Source: Spirodela intermedia | Taxonomy: Eukaryota > Streptophyta > Magnoliopsida > Alismatales > Araceae | Length of the DNA: 64,000 nt | Assembly: GCA_902729315.2 (NCBI GenBank) | Contig: LR746279.1 | Coordinates: 882,001 to 946,000 of the forward strand | Direction of reading: 5' to 3' | Part shown: positions 57,366 to 64,000 of the stretch, in pieces | How positions within the stretch are numbered: the first letter of the stretch is position 1 | Layout: each line of letters starts with the position of its first letter | The notes under the pieces: model-generated | What the model was told of the DNA's origin: nothing | The model's input: only the letters and a program-made list of their open reading frames with translations | Databases searched by the model: none | Position numbers and translations under genes: made by a program

Positions 57366-60300
57366 ATGGAGCCGGACGTGAGCATGGAGACCGGCTCCAT
57401 GATCCGTGTCGCAGTGCTTCCTGTGGGGGGTCCAGTTCCCCCGGACCAGCTCCGGGACTATGTATCCATGCTGGTGCGACACCAACAAGTCGCGCTCTCC
57501 TCCATCAGCTCCTTCTACATGGAGCATCAGAAGAGCCCCTTCACCAACCAGCCATGGGAGACTGGCAGCCTCCGATTCAAGTTCATGGTCGGCGGCTCCC
57601 CGCCCAGCCCCTGGGAGGACTTCCAGTCGAATCGGAAGATCCTGGCCGTCGTTGGCATCTGCCACTGCCCCTCGTCGCCGGATCTGGGCCTCGTATCGGA
57701 GCAGTTCACAGCCGCCTGCAAGGGTTACGCCTCGGCTTTGGTGGAACGGTGCTTCGCCTTCTGCCCCAGCGACTCTCAGGTGCTTACAGAACCTAATTCG
57801 CATTTCCCTCTATCGATATAGATGGATCGCGCCCTTGAAATGAGCGGATTTACTGAGCTTGTATAGCCATTTTTTTCATTTGTCACTGCCGGTGACATAA
57901 TTTCACCTCGAAAAGACGAGTAAGTTCGCCGAGGTTTACATGTCTTCGTATCTCGAGTTCAGATTGTTACGTCCCGTTCTTCTGTTATTCATTGATCGCG
58001 AGGCAAGTGACTTGGGATACCTCATTAAATTTGGCTTGTCTGTCTTCCTAACGGAAAAATCGTCTTTCTAGTTATCCTGGCATGCCAGAGAAGAGAAGGG
58101 TACAAATGTGATGTTGAATCGACACTGGTGAAATGTAGGTTTTAAATAGCTTAATATGCAAAGTGAAACGCTAGAAATTTGAAGAACACCGCACGTTTAG
58201 GTTTCGAGGACCTTTTCACCCACTTGAGATATTTTTTGACGATTTGAAAATGTATGGTTTAAAAATAAACATCTAGGAAGCCCTCCCAGGAGGCTTTCTA
58301 AACTGATTTGGACTTTTTCATCCCATTTTTAAGAGTCGAGCTTTGCTTTACTTTTATCTCTCCTTCTATCAACAATATTTTGTCGGCGCATGTGTATTCG
58401 AAGTGTCTGTTCCTTGGAACTTGAAAATAGATGAGTTTAGAAGAGTCTCACTAAGCGTGATATGTCCTCAGTTCTTTAGGCTTTCACGAGATTTAGACTG
58501 CGTCTGACCTGGCGTAAACTCCCACTATAAATGTTTCACAAGACCTACCCTGAGTCTAGTGAGGCCCTATTTGCCTGTGTACAAGTTCTACAAGATTTTG
58601 CACATTTTCTAATTGGACCTTAGTTCCCAATATAGACCTTTTAAAGCGATCCTCATCATTGTCTTAATTCTCTGGTTACTCCCTCAACTTATTACTCATT
58701 TCATTCCGTTATTTGACAACTCTGCACGAGTGAAACCTGACCCTATGTGTTTGACTTTGAAAGGGTCGCTGAAAATTAGTTGGCTACAAAGGCTGCTCTG
58801 TAGATGCATGTCCCTATAAAGGGGTCATGTATACATCCCTTGGAGATTATCCATCAAAATAGGGACATTGCCTTGAGATGTCTGAATGACATGCCACCTT
58901 TTCTAATGGCTTGTCGGGGTACAGAGCGTACATGGTGCATTGACTGTTTGTCGCCCAACATTATGCAACGAAAGGCACTTCTGAATATACTTAACAGAAG
59001 TTATAGCAATTAATTTATATTTTTCTTTGCTGTAAACCTTTTTAGGCCTAATTGTGTCAAGAACCTTCTTCATTTGGTAACTTAGTGCAACCAAGCGCTT
59101 TCAAATGGCACTGAAAAGGAACCTACTATGTTCGTCTCCACAAAAGTATCTACTATCGTTCCATGATACCACAGTGTTCTCTTTTCATGTGATGGTTTAT
59201 TTATTACCTTCTCACAGAAAATAGTGTCTGTACAAATTGTAATCTCCATCATTTGAATTTATTATTTTTTATGAACCATCTTTGTTTTCGTTCATATTAT
59301 TTTGATTTTTCTGTCACCACATCATTTGTAAATTCTTCTTTTTTTGACAGCTAGAGGACAAGTTCAACAAAGACCGTCGTATAATATTGTTCCCTCCCTC
59401 TGATAGGAAAACTCAGGAATTTCACATGCTGACAATGGTTCAGGACCTTGCTGCCTCATTGCTGATGGAATTTGAGAAATGGGTTCTCAGTGCAGAATCT
59501 GCTGGGACAATTTTAAAGACGCCTTTGGATTCTCAAGCCAGTCTTAGCTCAGAAGAGGTTGCAATTCTTTTCTTTTTCAATTTTGGAGGAGGTTAATTAT
59601 TTTTAGTTTCAAGTCAACTAAGTTATTGACTGAAAAGAAACTTATGCAACGTCATTTGGTGAACACAGTTTATCAAGGCCAAGAAAAAAAGGCTTGGTCG
59701 TGCGCAGAAGACAATAGGAGACTATTGTTTGCTAGCTGGATCACCTCTTGATGCTAACGCTCATTACACTACTGCAATAGAGCTTGCCAGGTTAACAGGA
59801 GATGTTTTCTGGCATGCAGGGGCCTTGGAGGGTAGTGTCTTTGCCCTACTGGTAGGGACACTCTTTAAGATTGGTAAATGAAATACATGTTTTCACTGAA
59901 ATTATGACTTTCCAAATGCATGAATTGGTTGAAGTTTTGTTGTCAGACAATTATGCTGTCATCCTGAAATTTTGTTGAAGACATTTTCAAGTCAGTGTAT
60001 TGTCTTCTATGTGGACAGGTGGATCGAATAGATGTTAGAGACCCTGCACTTGAAGAGGAGGTAAAATATCGTTACTTTACTGTCATCCAGCTGTACAGAA
60101 GGTCATTTCTTCCAGATAATTCCCGAAGGTAGTTGTCTGTTCTTTCTATCTTATTCCAAAAGTAGAGTCAGGTTGACAACCTATTAGTTTTCTTGTTGAC
60201 TCCTTTTATAACACTTTACTTTTTTTCTTCATAAACTACTTCCGTTTTTTTTTTGTCCGGTCACTTTTGTTTTATGTTAGATTATTGAAGTATTATATAA

Positions 60301-63300
60301 TTTCCCTGATTCCCGTATATACTACAGTCCTGCAAAAAGGAAAAATATGAGAATGGCAAGATACTTCTTTTTTGTAGCCATTGTTGTGTACAAAATTTAA
60401 TAAAATAGTTTTGTTTTCAGTACTACGCGAATGATAATACCTAGGTGCTATTTTAGTGAGTAACATTATCCATTGTCTTCCGCATTTTTCTTGTAGAAAT
60501 AGGTTTTCTCCACTGGTTTGTTTGCACCTTTTGCAACTTCTGAAACGTGGAAGACACATGAATGATTGATTTTTCTGCATAAACGATCTTTGTGCGCTTT
60601 GTTACATTTCTACCAATTATATTCGTATTCATGTACTGCGTTTTGTAAATTATTCCAAAATTCTTCTCTTAGATCTTCGTATTGCTGCTTAGACCATTTA
60701 ACTACTTTTATCAAGCCGGACACTGATATTTCTACCCATACAGGAAGGAAAATTAGCGGATTCAAAAACTTTGTTTACTGTAATTTCATTCAAATTTGTA
60801 TTTGTGTGACACCTTTCAGTGGAGTTCATTGTTAATTGCTTCATTTGTTTCTTGTAGAATTTCAACAGTGAGCTTTGAACTTGAGGCAACGTTGAGATTG
60901 GCTAGATTCCTTTGCCGGTAAGTTTCAGTTGATCCCATGAATTCCTTACAGAAAATCCAAGCATTCGAGTATTACAAACATATTCGCTTGTATATGTTTG
61001 TGTGCGTGTACCGTCCTTTATCTATCAATGTATCTATATTGCATCATGGCTTCCATAGGTTTTTTATTCGAATTTCTCACACACTCTTCTGATTTGAACA
61101 CTGCCTTCACATGTTAACTCTGACGGCTAGAGAAGCCGGATTAGTTTTTCCTAAAGCGTCTTCTATTTTTCTAATGCCTGGAGATTACATGTCGACATTC
61201 TCAGTTCACGCCATCCTATTAGGTCTATTATCCACTCAATTATCACCACAACCAAGGTTGGATGATTCAGTTGTATCAGGACTAAATCTGAGTAAGAATG
61301 TCCCTCAAAATAGTTTCCCTGAAAATCTAACCCATATTGGGGATTAACATCTTGAAAAAGTGATGTGATTTGTACATTCGATGCTAGAGTTGCTTTTTGA
61401 TCATTGATGATTATTATTTTTTATTTTTATTTTAACTCTTACTCAAAATCATGCCATTAAGATTGATCTTTGTGCATTCCTGGTTTTTTAAAATTAAATG
61501 TCTATGTTTTCTTTTTAATTCTTGAAATGTCTGCCTGCCAATTCTTTCTAGCTTTTGTATGTCACTTGAATATCTTAAGATGACTTTTTGGAGTATGATT
61601 TATCTGATCCCATACTTATTTAATTTCCAAGATCAACATATCTCTATCCATGCGACCAAATTTGCTTGATTAATATCGTTAACATTATAAATGTATATCT
61701 TTATCTTTTGTTCTTTATGGACCTTTCCTGCAATATACAATGTGTGCCTGACAATTTCTTATTTATTGTTTTTCCAATATTTCAAGGCCATCCGCTGAAA
61801 ATGTGCCTGATATCTGCATCCATTCTCGCCATCTTTCTTAATTTCTTGGAAACCAATCACACGCTCGATGGGTCTGACACGTTCTCACTTTGTGAATCGT
61901 ATTGACTTTTCAGCCATGAGCTTGCTAAAGAGGTGGTGGATTTATTGATGGGCGCTGCTGACGGTGGAAAGTCCCTCATCGACGCCAGCGACCGCCTGAT
62001 TCTATACGTTGAGGTCGCTCGCCTATTTGGGACCCTTGGCTATCACCGAAAAGCTGCCTTCTTTTCACGTCAAGTTGCCCAGCTGTACTTGCAACAGGAT
62101 AGCGCTTATGCTGCTATAAGCGCGATGAAGGTGTTGTCGTTGACTTCAAAGGCATACCATATTCAGAGCAAGAGAGGCGACTCCAATTCAGGTGCTTCCC
62201 CCAATGTAAGTTGTTCTTCTCCGTTTGATCTCCTTCTCTGACTGGTCTTTAGTTTCATTTCTGTCTTCTGATGCATTTGTCAGATTTAGAAATAAATTTT
62301 CTTTTTTTTCTTTTTTTTAATCTTTTGAAAGGAGGCAAAGTCAACGCACGCTGAGGGCGGAAAGGTGCACCTCCAGTCGATCGTCTCCTTGTTCGAGTCT
62401 CAGTGGAGCACCCTGCAAATGGTCGTTCTTCGAGAGATCCTGATGTCGTCCGTCCGCGCCGGAGATCCTCTCGCTGCCTGGAGCGCCGCAGCCCGCCTCC
62501 TCAGATTCTATTACCCCCTCATCACGCCCCCCGGCCAGAGCGGCCTCGCGAGCTCCCTCGCCAACTCAGCCGAGCGACTCCCGCAAGGAACCCGCTGCGC
62601 CGACCCTGCGCTCCCTTTTGTCAGGCACGCCCTCTGCCCCATCTATCTATCTATCTATCTATATCTCTGTCTCCGTACTCGTCCTCTGACCGTAGAACCC
62701 TGGATCAAGCAGGCTGCATTCCTTCCCGAGCCACCATCCCTCGCAGACGGACATCGTGAAGCGGACACCTGGGAAGGAGGACTGGTGGCTGGGCTCTGCC
62801 CCTTCCGGGCCCTTCATCTACACCCCTTTCAGCAAGTCCCCTTCCACCGGCGGCGCCGCCAAGCACCACAACCACCACCCGCCGGAGCTCACCTGGGTCG
62901 TGGGCGAGCCCGTCCATGTCCTCGTGGAGCTCGCCAACCCCTGCGGCTTCGACCTCACCGTCGACAGCATCTACCTCTCCGCCCACTCCGGCAACTTCGA
63001 CGCCTTCCCGGTGAGCCTTCGTCTCCCCCCGACCTCCGCCAAGGTGGTTCCTTTGTCCGGCATCCCCACCGGCGTGGGCCCCGTCTCCATACCCGGCTGC
63101 GTCGTCCACTGCTTCGGCGTCGTCACAGAGCACCTCTTCAAGGACGTGGACAACCTCCTCCAAGGCGCCGCCCAGGGCCTCGTCATCTCCGACCCGTTCC
63201 GCTGCTGCGGCCTGGGAAAGGTGAAGCTGGCGGCGCCGCCCGCCATCACGGCGGCGCCACCGCTCCCGCTTTTAGTCGCCCACGTCGTCGGCGGCGACGG

Positions 63301-64000
63301 GGCGGCGATCCTGTACGAAGGCGAGGTCCGCGACATCTCCCTGAGGTTGACCAACGCCGGCACCGTCCCCGTCGAGCAGGCCCACCTGTCCTTCTCCGGC
63401 AAGAACCAGGACGCCGTCGTCAACGCCCCATACGAAGCTCTCAGGTCAGCGCTCCCCCTCCTCCCCGGCGCGGAAGTCAGCCTTCAAGTGACCGTCAAGG
63501 CCTGGCAGCTCTCCCCCGCCGACAGAAGGTCCAAGCAAGGAGCCAGCCCCCTCCTCGTCATCTACTACGCAGGTAGGTACTCCAATCTCTGTTCCTTCTT
63601 CTTCCTGAAACCATAGCGTGTCACTGTTTCTTCTCAGGGCCGGTGGCGGCGGCGCCGGGGCGGCGGCTGGCGGTGCCGCTTCAGGTCTCCGTCTCGCGGG
63701 GGTTGCGGTTCGTGAAGGCCCGGCTGCTCTCCATGGAGATCCCCGCGCGGGTCAGCGAAACCCTGCCGGCGGCGGCGCCGCCGGCTGGAGAGGAAGATGG
63801 CCGGAGAGGCGGGCGGCTGGTGAAGATCAACCCATACAGGGGGAGCTGGGGCCTCCGCCTGCTGGAGCTGGAGCTGTCCAATCCCACCGACGAGGGCTTC
63901 GAAGTCAACGTGGTGGTCCTGCCGGAGGGCGGCGCCGCCGCCGCCACCGACTGCTCGACGACCAGAATCGACAGGGATTACTCCGCCAGGGTGCTGATCC
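57366..64000 (+). CDS. TRS120: TRAPPII subunit TRS120 (TRAPPC9 homologue), 5' part
   Basis: Large subunit of the TRAPPII tethering complex, acting at the trans-Golgi network and in cell-plate formation. Exons 57366-57779, 59351-59557, 59669-59851, 60019-60128, 60858-60917, 61914-62205, 62332-62624, 62713-63572 and 63638 to beyond the edge join in phase. The window holds about 927 codons of a protein usually near 1,190 aa. Segments in order: MEPDVSMETGSMIRVAVLPV, FYMEHQKSPFTNQPWETGSL, SPPSPWEDFQSNRKILAVVG, ILFPPSDRKTQEFHMLTMVQ, LLMEFEKWVLSAESAGTILK, GRAQKTIGDYCLLAGSPLDA, SLIDASDRLILYVEVARLFG, CADPALPFVRLHSFP, DWWLGSAPSGPFIYTPFSK, and in the last exon VKARLLSMEIPARV and LELELSNPTDEGFEV. The exon 7/8 junction requires a GC donor. 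Residual uncertainty lies only in that junction. Confidence 0.95.

Overview
This window is nuclear DNA from a flowering plant. Genes have GT-AG introns, several families are plant-specific (CBP60, DUF868, EAR-motif C2H2 repressor), leaders carry telo-box or GCCCA-type motifs, and Copia retrotransposons use a Met-tRNA primer site. GC-rich exons lie in AT-rich intergenic DNA and (CT)n/(GA)n microsatellites are very dense. A monocot or another lineage with GC-rich exons seems likely, but I cannot assign a species.

Layout. 0-31 kb is gene-rich: the 3' part of an S28 Pro-X carboxypeptidase (+), a CBP60 calmodulin-binding protein (+), a one-finger C2H2/EAR repressor (-), a GOS1-type Golgi Qb-SNARE (-), an unnamed probably organellar single-pass membrane protein (-), a DUF868 protein (-), ribosomal protein eL39 (+), and a TM9SF/EMP70 tandem pair (-) whose downstream copy is a pseudogene. 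31-57 kb is mostly transposon DNA, interrupted by one gene at 40.9-44.7 kb, an R3H plus double G-patch protein (-). At 57.4 kb the TRS120/TRAPPC9 subunit of TRAPPII begins (+) and runs off the right edge.

The transposon region holds two nests. At 45.4-55.7 kb an old solo LTR (TSD CTTAC) contains a dead Copia element on the minus strand. That element was itself hit by a second solo LTR of the same family (TSD CTTTT), exactly in the gag zinc-knuckle codons, and by a further insertion of about 1.3 kb. At 32.3-37.2 kb a plus-strand LTR of this family is split by a minus-strand LTR of the same family. Remnants of other Copia elements lie at 30.7-31.7, 37.2-40.0 and 40.3-40.4 kb.

The genes are ordinary housekeeping or regulatory genes and form no obvious pathway cluster. 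Three (GOS1 SNARE, TM9SF, TRS120) act at the Golgi/TGN, which is probably coincidence. I found no clearly undescribed biological system. The strongest second-look items are the nested solo LTRs, the TM9SF tandem pseudogene, the probable GC-AG intron in TRS120, the CT tracts placed just after 5' splice sites, and the unnamed membrane-protein gene.
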